Source of the DNA: Aquila chrysaetos chrysaetos
Taxonomy: Eukaryota > Chordata > Aves > Accipitriformes > Accipitridae
Direction of reading: 5' to 3'
Assembly (NCBI RefSeq): GCF_900496995.4
Contig: NC_044005.1
Coordinates: forward strand, 26,913,363-26,977,362
DNA length: 64,000 nt
The translations under genes and the position numbers were made by a program. The stretch's first letter is position 1. Every line of letters starts with the position of its first letter. Of this stretch, positions 1 through 11,816 are shown piece by piece. The notes beneath the pieces were generated by a model that saw only the letters and a program-made list of their open reading frames with translations, searched no databases and had not been told where the DNA came from.

Positions 1-3000
1 GTGCTGGCTGCACACACCCCCTGCGTATACAGGTCATGGCTGCCAGACCAGGGTTCATAGCAGCTGCAGTCTCCATGCCTCTCCTGTGGCACAGCGCTCA
101 ATTGGGCCTGATTCTTCTGTCCACCTGTAGAGCATCACAAAACCTGTAGAAATGTAACAATCTTGGAAATTTCTACTCATCTCTCAAATTTGGTTGAAAC
201 TGTCCAGCATGTTCAGAAGTTGCCAGAAGGGCCCCATTGGTAAACAGCATGATTACATATGCTTTGTCACCTTAGGAAACTGGCCAGAAACAGCTGAGAG
301 GCCCATACACTACACCCACAGCCCTACAGGTGTCTTGCTGCAACAGGACATGGCAAGGAGGTGCCCTATGTGCAGGGAGCACTGCTTGCCCGCAGTGCTT
401 CGCCGCCTTTCCAGCTCGCCTGCACATTGTAACTTCGACAAGAAACAAACTGCTTATTAAGCAGCGACCCCAGGTTTGTCTGGGTTTGTTGACAGTGGCT
501 GTCGATCCTCACTGAGATGATTCATGACTTGACACTATTTTCTGTGCTCCCCTTCTGTCTCCAGCCAGAGTGCCCGCTATCCTTGGCTCCCAGCCAGGGC
601 GCAGGGTGAGTGTCTCTCACTTGTTTATAGCAGGGCTGGGGGATGTTTAAATGAGGGTGGTGATGGGAATCTTGGGAATTTCACAGCAGACATAACTGCA
701 GCTACAATCCTCCCTGCAGTTGACCAGCTCCACTCAGGGCAGAGTATAGAAAATTCTTTATCTAAAGACAAATCCATTGACCAGCTACCTCTGGAAATGA
801 AGGCACTCTCAGGGATCATACTAGTTGTAAAGCAAATTTAAAAACCATAATCATTCGTGGCCTGATCTAAAAGGCAGGAGTCCAAAGCAACAGGAAAAAC
901 TGTGCGTGCAGCTGCATGCTTAGTTGACACATACAGCTACATGATTGCCTGCACAAAGAAACACTTTGATAGGACAAAGACTCTGGCCCAGCCTCTGTGG
1001 CAAAAGCCCTTTGGAAAAGCAGGTCCATGCCGAACCGCACAGACTTGGCGGTGATGGTGTCAGGGGTACAACCCCAGCTTTAAAATAAAAAATTCTCCAG
1101 TCATTCATTTAGTAAGGAAGCGCTACAGATTATTACTAAAGCTGAAAGAATTTGTTTAGATCCACGCTGTGTTTCGCTGCGAATGTTTATTTTCTTTCAG
1201 CACTTCATTAAGCTTGGACAATGACACCAAGCTAATTAGTTTCACATTTGTCTATACTTATAAGCCCTTCTGCTTTGCAGGATTTCATGGCTGCAGAACC
1301 AAGGTTGTAAGCATGATGAGCAAAGGCATGTTTGTTTTTTTGGAGAAAGGCTTCACTTGATCTTTATTTTTGATCATCAAGTGATTCCAATAATTTTGCT
1401 ACTAGCTAAAGCCTGCACTGGAGGGCCAAAGCTGACCTGATCAGGTTTCCTTCCAAAAAAAATGACAACTGATGCCTAGCTTAGGAGACTGAAAAGCTTG
1501 CAAGCAGAAAAGCTCTTGCAATCAGAGGAAGAGGAATCAACTCTGACGTGTTACAAAATTATTTTTTAATGCCTTCCTCCTCAAAGGCCAGTGGTATACT
1601 CGATGCTTGGAAAGGCACCAAATGCCAAGACCCAGAAACACCACTCCTATCTACACTTCCAGTTCAAGATAACAAACACATTCAGGGTCTCTGAAGGACT
1701 GTCTGTTAATGATCCGTTTCAAAAAAGCATTTGGACTCCTTACAGGACACTCTCAAACACAGGAGTTTGGGGAAAACCTGGACAAACAATGCACTGGAGT
1801 GCCTGAAGCTCCTTTTCGCCTGAGCAGTTCTGTCTGAAAGTGCAGCTAAGCACTGGTTCAGTGCCGGACTGCTTATTTTCTGTGGATGCAGCACCAAGTA
1901 CAGGCAGCCCAGATCTGTCACTGGCCACAAGTGCCTCACACAGTACTGCTTAAGAAAAGACAGAACCTGAAAGGCAGAAGGAGCTGGGCAGCATCACGCT
2001 CTAACTCTGCTGCATGTGTTCCCTGCACTGGCATCACCACCACCACTGGCGGGAGCAGTGTCACAGCAGCCTGGGTGCTGAACCCTGGGTCACTTTCCAG
2101 GGTCTCAGGTTCACTTTGCCAGGGACCCATCATTGCTGGGGAACTCCTGGAGCAGAGCTGGGCACCCCCAAAGTGCCAACATGGATCAGGCTTAGCCCAA
2201 GTAATTCCACAGGACAATTACGTTCTCAGCTGCCTGCTCCTCCCTGGACCCACACCAGGGGGGTGTACTACCCATAAAAGCCAATGTCACGCCTCCCCTG
2301 CCCTCCTGCAATTACCCTGTACCAATTTTATTTTCTCTTCTCTCTGCTTCCTTACCACATTCAGCCCCAGCTTTCATGTCTCATCTTCAGTAATTTCTAC
2401 TGATGGACAGTCCTGTTACCCACCAATGCCAACCTTTTGAAGAGTAAAAGACTCATACAGCTGTATCACAAACAACCAGAGATCCTACATTCCATACATG
2501 CAAAATCTAGGGACCCAGCAATTGCACATTACACGCATCACAAGAGCTGATCCCTGCACTGGCAACAGCCACCTGCCTGCATATCAGCATGCTGGGGGCT
2601 ACCACTGCTATTGCTTCACCGCATTGCCTGGTGCCACAGCTCTCACCACGATCACTCGGCTCAAAAGATTGCTCACAACAGCAGTGGGGTTGGCAGGTCT
2701 GACCAACTGATGGCACAGCATCAGGGTGATGGGCTGCATGGGGAGAGGAGTCTGGGTAAATGTGTAACAGCTGAGACTGGGCGTAAGTTGCAAACAAAGG
2801 CTAACCTGAACATCACAGTGGTGAGAATCTGCTGAAGCTCTAGAAAAAAGGGTCCTGCTGTCTTGCCCGAAACCCCCTAAATCTTCTTCCTCTGCTGAAG
2901 GCTAAAATAAAGAAGAACAAGAAAGTGGGTTCCCTATAGCAGAGAGCAGGAGACAAAATTCCCCCCAGAAGAAGTGCAGTATTTTCCACACTGCTGGCTG

Positions 3001-3914
3001 TCTCATCATGGAAAGACATCTGAGACACTTCATTAGTCACTGCCTGCAGCTTGCCTCCTCAAACATGTCCCCAAAGCAGTAGAGACCAAAAATATGACAA
3101 GAAAAGAGGAATCTCTGTATCTCCTTGAAAATGTGGAAATAACCGGAGTGGCAGTTTAGATGCCAGGCAAAGAATTTTCTTTGTATATTTTATGGGCCAA
3201 ACTCTGACCTCTTCTCCAGTGCTATTTTAATCTGTAAATAACTCCTCCAGAACAGGGGCCAGATCCAGAACTGCACTACTAAAAAAGCCAAGAAGTCATT
3301 TTTTCAAACAGGTGCCTTTACTAGTAAGTCCAAATTCTGCAAACAATTTAAAGCTGCCAGTTCTCACTGGAGCTTCTCTCACAAGTTTGGAGATGCAGTG
3401 GTAAAGAAGCCCACATGCTGAAAGCAAAGCTAGACTGGATGTGAATACTCAAAGCCCTGCCAACTAAAGGGGGCTGCACGTCTTAACTGGCAGGGTCAAC
3501 AGAGGCCACTGGAAGAAGCCAGAAGAATGGCGAAGGCAGGAGAGATGGAAGAAGGTACTGCAGTGCCTAAAATATTTCTTTGCAACTCTTGACTTGTATT
3601 TTATTAAAATGTTAAGAACCAGTAAGGTACAGGACAGATACCCCCCTTTTCAAATCTGCCCTAGACCCTAGTATGCACATACAGCATCAATCCATACATA
3701 AGATAAACAAAAACTCCAAGTGAAGTATGGAAAATGGCTCAGTATCTTTTCTGCACTCCAACAAAGGGCGAAATCATGATGCCAGTCTCCTAAGCTCCCT
3801 GGCATTCTGTGGTTCTTATCTGTCACGCACTCATCGCTTCAAAATCAAGCAATAAAATTGGACTTGTCCTTCCAGCTCTGGCAAAGACTGCATGTGAGAG
3901 TGCTGCCCTGGGAA
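1..3914. other. intergenic, no gene recognised
   Basis: Non-coding sequence downstream of FOS, bounded by a CR1 element. I see no open frame with family resemblance, no tRNA- or rRNA-like segment and no CpG island. Composition is ordinary, with short A/T tracts. JDP2, the expected next gene on the minus strand, has no recognisable bZIP exon in this stretch. Confidence 0.6.
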
Positions 3915-4803
3915 TCATAGAATCGTTTAGGTTGGAAAAGACCTTTAAGATCATCGAGTCCAACTGTTAACCTAGCACTGCCAAGTCCACCACTAAACCA
4001 TGTCCCTAAGCACCACATCTACACATCCTTTAAACACCTCCAGGGATGGTGACTCAACCACTTCCCTGGCCAGCCTGTTCCAATGCTTGACAACCCTTTC
4101 AGTGAAGAAATTTTTCCTAATACCCAATCTAAACCTTCTCTGGCACAACTTGAGGCCATTTTCTCTCATCCTGTTGCTTTTTACTTGGGAGAAGAGACCA
4201 ACACCCACCTCGCTACAACCTCCTTTCAGGTAGTTGTAGAGAGCGATAAGGTCTCCCCTCGGCCTCCTTTTCTCCAGACTAAACAGCCCCAGCTCCCTCA
4301 GCTGCTCCTCATAAGACTTGTGCTCTAGACCCTTCACCAGCTCTGTTGCTCTTCTCTGGACACGCTCCAGCACCTCAATGTCTTTCTTGTAGTGAGGGGC
4401 CCAAAACTGAACACAGTATTTGAGGTGCAGCCTCACCAGTGCTGAGTACGGGGGGATGATCACCTCCCTGCTCCTGCTGGCCACACTATTTCTGATGGAG
4501 GCCAGGATGCCGTTGGCCTTCTTGGCCAGCTGGTCACACTGCTGGCTCACATTCAGCCGGCTGTCAACCAGCACCCCCAGGTCTTTTTCCGCCAGGCAGC
4601 TTTCCAGCCACTCTTCCCCAAGCCTGTAGCGCTGCATGGGGTTGTTGTGACCGAAGTGCAGGACCTGGCACTCGGCCTTGTTGAACCTCATACAGTTGGC
4701 CTCGGCCCATTGATCCAGCCTGTCCAGATCCCTCTGTAGAGCCTTCCTACCCTCGAGCAGACCAACCCTCCCAGCCAGCTTGGTGTCATCTGCAAACCTA
4801 CTG
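3915..4803 (-). mobile_element. CR1 LINE, 5'-truncated, young-looking
   Basis: A chicken-repeat-1 non-LTR retrotransposon on the minus strand. Its 3' end lies at 3,915, where the reverse complement reads CGATTCTATGATT, the typical CR1 terminus with an ATTCTATG-type tail instead of poly(A). The 5' end is lost near 4,803 within the reverse-transcriptase domain. The remaining ORF2 portion is open over about 270 codons, so this copy is relatively recent or little decayed. The 5' truncation is normal for CR1 and means it cannot move by itself. I saw no target-site duplication, as is usual for CR1. Confidence 0.93.
3993..4802 (-). pseudogene. CR1 ORF2 3' remnant (reverse transcriptase C-terminal part)
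   Basis: Uninterrupted reading frame of 269 codons plus stop, entering at the 5' truncation point. It starts with [11 protein letters not shown], which contains the catalytic F-A-D-D box of reverse transcriptase palm motif C. It continues through the thumb and C-terminal region of CR1 ORF2, with typical stretches such as [10 protein letters not shown] and [17 protein letters not shown], and ends in LRDMV just before the CR1 3'UTR. The endonuclease and most of the palm domain are absent. It is a mobile-element relic, not a host gene; an internal methionine at 4,691 has no special meaning. Confidence 0.9.
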
Positions 4804-5129
4804 AGGGAACGGGTCTCGAGAGCCAGCCAGGCCTATTAGAGCAGCCAGGTGACTTGGCAAGGGGGAAGCAAGATCCTGGCTTCCACAGCAGGTTAATTCA
4901 TCTATCCTGGCAGTCACCCCATGCTCAGCTCTTGCTTGGATGTCCCTCCCTGTGACTGATACAAGGAGAATTTCTGTAGAGCCAAGCCAGGCTGCAGAGC
5001 ACGCTGACGGAGCTGGCAGGAGGCAGCTGCCAGCCCCTGTGCTTCTCCCCAGGTAAGGTGAGTGCAGTGGATGTGGCGGGGGGGGGGGGGGGGGGGGGGG
5101 GAGCGGCAGGCTTTGTCCATCCCGGGACC
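4804..5129. other. CR1-to-island spacer with strong splice-donor-like sequence
   Basis: Non-coding. On the plus strand CAG|GTAAGG and, five bases on, AAG|GTGAGT occur at 5,053 and 5,058; both fit the 5' splice-site consensus. No supporting exon, acceptor or reading frame was recognised, so a transcript is not claimed. Confidence 0.35.
5078..5101 (+). repeat. G homopolymer, 24 nt
   Basis: An uninterrupted run of 24 G on the plus strand. It is able to form G-quadruplexes and is prone to length error in sequencing. It sits at the edge of a GC-rich island. Confidence 0.95.
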
Positions 5130-5470
5130 CGCAGGCCCGTGCCCTGGTAATGCAGAGGAGCTCTAGCTCCGGCAGCGCTAACACACGCCCAGGCCACGCC
5201 GTCACCCCGAGCCTCCCGGAGCGGCCCGCCAAGGCCGAGCTGGACGAGGCCTGTGCCAGGCGCAAGCCGCGGCGGGGGAGCGCGGCCCGGAGAGGGGCCG
5301 GGACGCGGCCCGCCGCCCCCGCCGCCCGCCCGCTGCCGGGCCAGGCCCGACCGGCTGCACCCTCTACCGGCCGCGGCTGGCAGGCGCCGGCGGGGCCCGC
5401 GGCGTCAGCAGCTCCCGCCGCCCTCACCACCGAGTCCCGGGACGCCGCTTCTAACACCAAACGGGCTAAA
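5130..5470. promoter_or_regulatory. GC-rich CpG island, function unknown
   Basis: About 340 bp with very high G+C and frequent CpG. Long frames run across it on both strands (for example plus 5,150-6,043), but the translations are low-complexity Ala/Pro/Arg sequence, as expected of GC-rich DNA, and match no family I know. It could be an orphan promoter or enhancer. Confidence 0.45.
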
Positions 5471-8400
5471 ACAGGATGCGGGGGAGGTCCCATTTCAGAC
5501 GCCACGAGCGTAACCACGTTCTGGACACGGCACACGAGAGAGCTGCTAACCCTAACGCCTCCAGTCAAGCCTCTCCAGCTTATCCCGCTTCTCACCTGGG
5601 CCAGGAGCGCTCCTGCAGGCAGGCGATTTTCCTTGTGCCTGGATTCCCCTTCTAGAAGAGCGGCAGCCCCAGCTGTACCAGACCAAAGGCACTGCTTTTG
5701 TTCTCACAACCGCTGCAGGCTCTTAGCTTTTGTCACCAAATGTTCCTCGCTGGGTACTCCTCAAGCACAAAACCAGTGTGACTTGCTAAACCTCAAGGCC
5801 TGGAGCTCAGTTAAAGAGCAAACATCCTGCCATCAGACCAAGCGTGTTCATTTTGGTATGACAGCCTTCACCAGCACAAAGACTAAACCTCCGCCTAGGT
5901 ACCTACAATGCCCCCAGTGCTCTGCAGCCTCCAAACAGGATCCAAGGAGCTTCCAGAAACGAAACAGGGCAACAAATGTTTCAAAGAGGGCAAGGGAAAT
6001 GGTGATGAATCTTTTTCCTGGTGAGCTAATACCCATTACCTGATCAGCTCCAACTTTCTGGGGTGGTGGGGCCCTGTACAGGTGCACAGCACTCCCCGCA
6101 GCTGGCAAGCCACAGCCACTGCAGGACAACGTGCCGTGATACACACGTTACCAGCCTCCACACAAAAAGATTTGCCTTTTTGCTCACCCCCCTTCTCCCA
6201 CAGGGCAGCTTGTAATTCCCAGATGCAGCTAACAGCAGAGAGTCAGTTATCTGGAAATGACTGGTTGCGGTTTCAGGCTATGATAGATGGCACTCACTGG
6301 TAATCCTTCCCTCCCTCTCCCCATTAATACTCCTCCTCCCTCCAGTTACCAGAAAACGCAGCAGTGCTCCCTTCTGCCTGCCCCTCTCTCCTCCCTTCAG
6401 GCTACTCCTTTGGAGAATTGGCTCCACAGCTGGATTGTAAAATAATCCAGCTGTTCCTATGACAACGTGCTGGCAGTGGGCAGAGATGACGCCAGCACAC
6501 AGTGTTGGCCCATTCACTACCAACACCCAACTCTGTTTGTTTTGGTTTGGGATGCATTTGTTTTTCTATGCGGGCAGCTCTGCCGAGTACATTTCTGAAG
6601 GCCGGAGGGGCAGGAGGAGCCACAATCCCAGAGATGCCAAGAAAGTTGCTGGCTCTGTGATTTACCCTTTTTTTTTTTTTTTTGCCCCAGCTCCATCTGA
6701 TGTGAGGATAAAAACCCCTCCAGCAGTCTTGCAGCTGCACCCAGTCTTTGCAAGACTTGATCCAGAGCCTGAGTTGAAAGGCACAGTGCAAGACTTTGCG
6801 TGTAAGGCTTCCACAGGAAAAAAAAAAGGCCTTCAGTAGAATCAATAGGGGCCACACAACATCTTGTCTGTCAGCAGAAGGATTGCAGTGTAGAGGGAAG
6901 CAAAGGAAAAACTTGCTCCTTGTGAAGCATTAGCTAAACACCTGGCTGGACTCATCCAGCCTCTCTAGCTTTGATAGGAGCTAGCTCATGTACAGAGGGA
7001 TTTAGGCAGAGGCCATTAGCAGGAGCAGAAGGACTTTACTGTCAGGCTCAGGAAAAGGAGGAGGCTCCTCAGGTAATGCAGCTATTAGACCTCCTGAGCA
7101 AAGCCTGCTCCTTCTGCGTTGTTGAGATCGTTCTGCAGACACCATCTACAGCTCTGCAACTCCAATAACAGGGCTCCCAAAGGGAAGGGCAGGAATGTGC
7201 TTGACAGTCCACAGGAGAGGAAGACGATTTCCCTGGGACTAACACCCTTCACTCACAAGGAAACTCAGCACAGCAAAATGCCCCTGCTCCCAGCATCAAC
7301 AAAATGAGAGACAGTGTTTGTTACTGCCTGTACATTTCACTATGTCTCCATTTTTATTCTGAAGGTCTTGAGAACAGAGTAGACCTTGTAAGACAGGCAG
7401 GACTCTGTAGCTGCATAACTGCTAACAAACCATTTCCTTTCAAACCCAGGTAATTAACCATCATTACAAGCACAACAGTGGCCATTTCTACTGCATGGCT
7501 GACTGCAATGACCAGGGCTCCCACTGCTCTGTTTTCAATATGCTGAATGTCAGCAGATAGGGGTGAAGAAAGATGGTCCTCAGTGAGAAAAGAAAATCAT
7601 GAAGTTAGTTATGTTGTTTTTGAAGAGAGATCTCCATGGGCCACTCTGGAGACAGGACACGAATGGCCAATTAAGCCAAGCAAGTGCAACGGAGGGAATG
7701 TATCTCAAACTACACAGGGTTGGTTCTCTGATTTGGCATGGTGAGCAGCTGGACACAGCAGACTGTCAGGTACAAAGGAAGTCAAGAGATCAGATAATCT
7801 TAAACTTTTATATGCTTCTTTGATGAAAGCAAGGAAAGAAAAACAACTAGAAGCATGACTCTTTCTGGAAATGCCTTAGAAATTGCAGACCCAACAAAGC
7901 ACCGTAGCACCTATCCCACAGTGGTCAGCTGGGTTTGGACAGACCTCTACAGGCTCAGGAAGCTACCCTTCTAATGCTGCACCTGGCATGTCTGTAACAA
8001 TGCTGCTTCAGGGTGCCTCACCTCCTCAGCTCTCCACAGCTATTTCCAAGTCACCCTCAGCATCTGTTCCCTGCCCACTCTTCAACAATGTAGAAGTCCT
8101 GGCCATCAGAGATAGCAGCAGCAGCAACAGGTCAGTGCTGTGTCCAAAATCCTTCTACCTCACCTGCCCTCCTCCACTGTGCAAGGAGTGAAGACAAGCT
8201 AACTTTGGAGAACTGTTTGCAGTGCTGCTGCTCACAGCAGGAAGCTCTATTGTACACTTTACCCATACTCTTATCCAAGTCTTACTCCCAACTTCCCTTC
8301 TTGCCACACAGGGATTTCCGTCCTGGGTTCAAAAGATCAGAAATAAATGTCACAAGCCATACGCGGACAGGGCTTTTTTCTTGCTATCCATTTTGCAAGG

Positions 8401-9379
8401 ACATAAGTAATTTAACAGCAGTGCAGAAGGTTTTGAGGTACCTTCCACTGGGGCTGTATTTTCCTACTTTTTTGCTTACTTTAGAAATCACCCCCAACTT
8501 ATACACATAGTGCAATATTTGAATTCAACAAGCTCTACAGCCTCCTCTATATCTAAAGAGCCCTTCAGCCTCAGTGCCACCTGAACACTCTCTGCCAGCA
8601 TGGTGATTACAGCAAGACATTCCTTCAAGGATCTGGCCTCTGTCAACCGTTCAGTATTGGGCTCTCTCACTGGCCCAAGACAGGCTTAGCCAAGATCCCC
8701 CTAAGTCCTTCCGGCAAAACGCAGTTCAAAGAGTCAGAAAACAGACTTCGCAAAATAAACAAAAGCAAAGCTCTTCCCCTGACTAGCATGGAATGTGGGA
8801 GTCCAAGCTCCTTGTGTGCTGTGCTTTAGTCTTCAGCACTTTTCACAAGTGCCAGATGCCAGCCCCATGGTCTCTCTCTGACTTTTTACTATTTCCTAGG
8901 GCAAAATCTGATAAGAGGTTGTCAAGCCCCTGGTCTGCATGGTGTTTACAGGAACAGACCACTCTATCCAAAGTTTCATTAGGTAAACTAGACTCAATAT
9001 ATCAGCACATGTACATATTTGAGACAATGAAGAACAAAATTTCATCAAAAGGTATTTCAATTATCAGACTGCTCAGCAGATACACAGCAAGGCAAAGGAC
9101 TCTGAGAGCAAGTCTGGCCATGTATCAACAACCTGCCCGTTTCATGAAAAGTCTACCTGCCTACCTGGTCCTGCCCCAGGAAGCACCCTTGTGAGGCTCA
9201 GCAGCCGCTGGAAAGCAGACGGGCAAGAGCAAGGAGGGCAGCCCGGCAGTAGTGTCAGTGCAGATGGGAGATGGGATCAGGTGAGTGACTGGGGTAGAGG
9301 TTTTGGGGAGAGGACTGGAGGGTCTGTCTGGGGCAGCTGGCAAAGCAGGCTGCTGCACTGGGGGTGGAGCATAGGCTCT
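5471..9379. other. intergenic, no gene recognised
   Basis: Non-coding sequence of ordinary composition between a GC-rich island and a CR1 copy. It includes short pure tracts (T run near 6,667-6,683; A run near 6,820). No coding exon, RNA gene or high-copy repeat was recognised. Confidence 0.55.
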
Positions 9380-10045
9380 TTGGTTCTGATTGAGCCAGTA
9401 ATTGACTTTAGTGAGGCTCTTAATGCCACCTCCCCTTGTAACCTTGTAGCCAAATTAGTGAGATAGTCATTGGGTACATGAATGATGAGGTGGGTCGAAA
9501 ACTGGCTGGACCACCAAGCTCAAAGCTGCTCAGCAGTACGAAGTTCAAGTGGCAAGCAGTGGAGTCGAGCGGCATCTCTCAAGGGTCAATACTGGGGCCA
9601 GCACTCTGTGATGCCTTTATTAACACCCTGAATGATGTGACAAAGCATACAGCCAGCAAATTCACGCACAATACCAAATCGGGGAGTCGTGGCTGACACA
9701 CTTGGAGGGGAGTGCTACCACTTGGAGGAATCCAAATAGGCTGGATAAATGGCTGATAGGAACCTCATGAAGTTCAAAAAGAATGAAATGCGAAGTCCCC
9801 CACCCGGGAGGGAGTAACTCCATGCAACGGTACCGGGTGCCACCTGGCTGAGGAGCCACTTTGCTGAAAAAGTGTTTGGAATCTGTAAAAGGTTTGGGAA
9901 CGCAGTGGGGAAACACTAGCTCTTCAAAGCGTGTCCCCAAGATCCTGATTGTTTATTATGAGGCTGGTCAAACACTGGGCCGAGTTGCCCAGAAATGTTG
10001 TAGAACCTCCATTCCCAGGGACATTCAAAATCCAGCCGGACAACA
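9380..10045 (+). mobile_element. CR1 LINE fragment, decayed
   Basis: A plus-strand CR1 relic. Translated pieces in different frames match CR1 ORF2: VIDFSEALNATSPCNLVAKL corresponds to RT motif A (usually DFSKAFDTV), and QGSILGPALCDAFIN corresponds to motif B (usually PQGSVLGPLLFN). Near 9,960-10,040 there is the sequence coding for the C-terminal end of ORF2 (LVKHWAELPRNVVEPPFPGTFK). A large internal deletion and several frameshifts separate these parts. It is clearly older than the copy at 3.9-4.8 kb. The ATTCTATG-type tail is not visible. Confidence 0.85.
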
Positions 10046-10049
10046 CAGT

Positions 10050-10650
10050 GAGCGACACGCTCTTGCCTGACCCCGACCGCCGGGCTCAGCCCACCCTGAC
10101 TCAACACTCCTCAACCAGAACTAGGCGCCTCTGCGCCTCTCCCCGGCGCTCACCTTCCCGGAGGCCAGCAGGGAGCAGTGAAAGGCGAGGAATGAACACT
10201 TACCCACCGGACCAGCAGCATTCCTGCAAGGCGGCAGAGACGTGCCGGGACCGCCCAGGGCCGCTGCTACGAGCGCCCAGCCCGGGCAAGCGGGGCCGGG
10301 GCCCGGGCAGCCACCGGCCAACAGAGGGCACTGCGGGTGCTCTTACCGGGCGGGGAAGGGCCCCGGCCCGGAGAGCCCGGGCGGGGGCTGCCAGCCGGGC
10401 GCGGCGGGGGAGCCGCGGGGACGCGAGGCGCCGAGCAGCCGCCGGGGAGCGCGGGTCGCGGGAGGGGACTTGCGCGGGGACCTGGCCGAGGCACGGAGAG
10501 GGCTGGGGGCGTTTTCTTCAGCCGGGGAGTCAGGCGGAGGGGGCTGCCCAGTCGGCTGCACCCGGGGGTGCCAGCCCACGAGCCGGATCGCCAGCAACGC
10601 CCGAGAGGGGCTCGATACCGCTGCTGCTTGCTGTAAGCGTTGAACGCTGC
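10050..10650. promoter_or_regulatory. CpG island, orphan
   Basis: About 600 bp of very GC-rich, CpG-dense sequence directly abutting the CR1 fragment. Overlapping frames on both strands give low-complexity Pro/Arg/Gly/Ala peptides with no domain resemblance, so I read them as composition shadows. It may be a promoter of an unannotated transcript or an unmethylated enhancer island. No TATA box or clear initiator was seen. Confidence 0.45.
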
Positions 10651-11605
10651 TTGTTGCTTCAGGCGTCCGGGGCTACAGGGTTCATATTGCCCAACTCTCG
10701 TCCTGGGTCTCGAGATCTAAACACATGCTTAACAAAAACCGAAATTCAAATTCTTACGTAACCACATGACTCCAGGCACCGGGATGATGAAATCCCAAGT
10801 AGCACCGAGACTCTTCCACTGACACAGGACCTGGAGGGGATTGCCAGAACCCTGGCGACACAGGCAGCCCTGTGCCGTTTTACTGGACGGGTTTGCTACA
10901 GCTCAGGATGGTGCTCATATCCGTGCAGCTGAACACCAAGGCCACAAAGACATTGGCATGCTTTTGTCAGTTCCGGTAAAAACTATGGCATATTGGGTTA
11001 TGCTGGCACTTTATCTGCAGATGACAAGCATGGAAAATCAGACATGGGGGAAAGAAACCCCAGTGAATGGATGTCTCAGGACCCCAAAAACCTGGGTTTA
11101 GAGGTGGCTGAGCCTAAAAGCACTGCCTCAGGGGTCTGACTCCTGTGTTGATGCAACTGGCTGGGGTGGTTTCAGGCATTCCCATGCCAGTCTCTCCACC
11201 CTGCTCTCCTGGTCTAAGTTAACACACCTGACCCAGGGGAGGCAGAAAGGAATGGGAACAGCAGCCTTTGTTGCTGGCCATCAGGGAGCTGTGAACAAGC
11301 CCCTTTCCTCAGTCGCTTGGTTAGCTAACAGCACTGGGGACAGGGGAGGGTACGCACAGGCTCCTTTCTGTCACCCGGGAGAGCTAGCAACCCGCTATAA
11401 ACAGCAAAGGTGGTATTTTAAACTGCTGGTTAGATCTGTCAGAGCATGTCATCCAGATCTTAGAGATGCTCATGCATATACATAGAGACGTTTCATACAT
11501 CTGGAGTAGTTCCTTGCCACAAACCCTGTGTGTTACCACTCGGCTGCTTTCACACACACCACCAGCGCATTACTCCTCTACTCTGCCTGACCCAGCTGAT
11601 CCCGC
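10651..11605. other. intergenic, no gene recognised
   Basis: Ordinary non-coding sequence between the orphan CpG island and the next CR1 fragment. Nothing supportable was seen. Confidence 0.55.
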
Positions 11606-11816
11606 CAATCATAGACTCAATGCACCATGTAGGTTGGAAGGGGTCTCTGGAGGCCACCTAGCCCAACCCTGCTCAAAGCAGGGCCAGTTAGAGCAGACTG
11701 CTCAGGGCCTCGGCCAGTCAAGTTTTGACGACCTCCAAGGCTGGAGGTTCCACAATCTCTCTGGGCAACCTGCTCCAGTGTTTGACCACCTTCACAGTAA
11801 AATATTAGGATTTTAG
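11606..11816 (-). mobile_element. CR1 LINE 3'-end fragment
   Basis: About 210 bp from the 3' end of a CR1 element on the minus strand. The plus strand begins with AATCATAGACTCA (the CR1 terminus reversed), then reads GTAGGTTGGAAGGGGTCTCTGG and the usual 'cctccagggacggag...acctcc' type sequence, ending near CAGTAAAATATTA. Only the extreme ORF2 end plus 3'UTR is present, a typical severely 5'-truncated insertion. Confidence 0.88.

Noticed and set aside
1353..1384. short inverted repeat TCACTTGAT/ATCAAGTGA
   Set aside because: Nine-base arms with a 14-nt loop in AT-rich DNA; expected by chance in 64 kb.
5150..6043. 297-codon plus-strand frame
   Set aside because: First half is CpG-island low complexity, second half reads through ordinary non-coding sequence; no recognisable motif or homologue.
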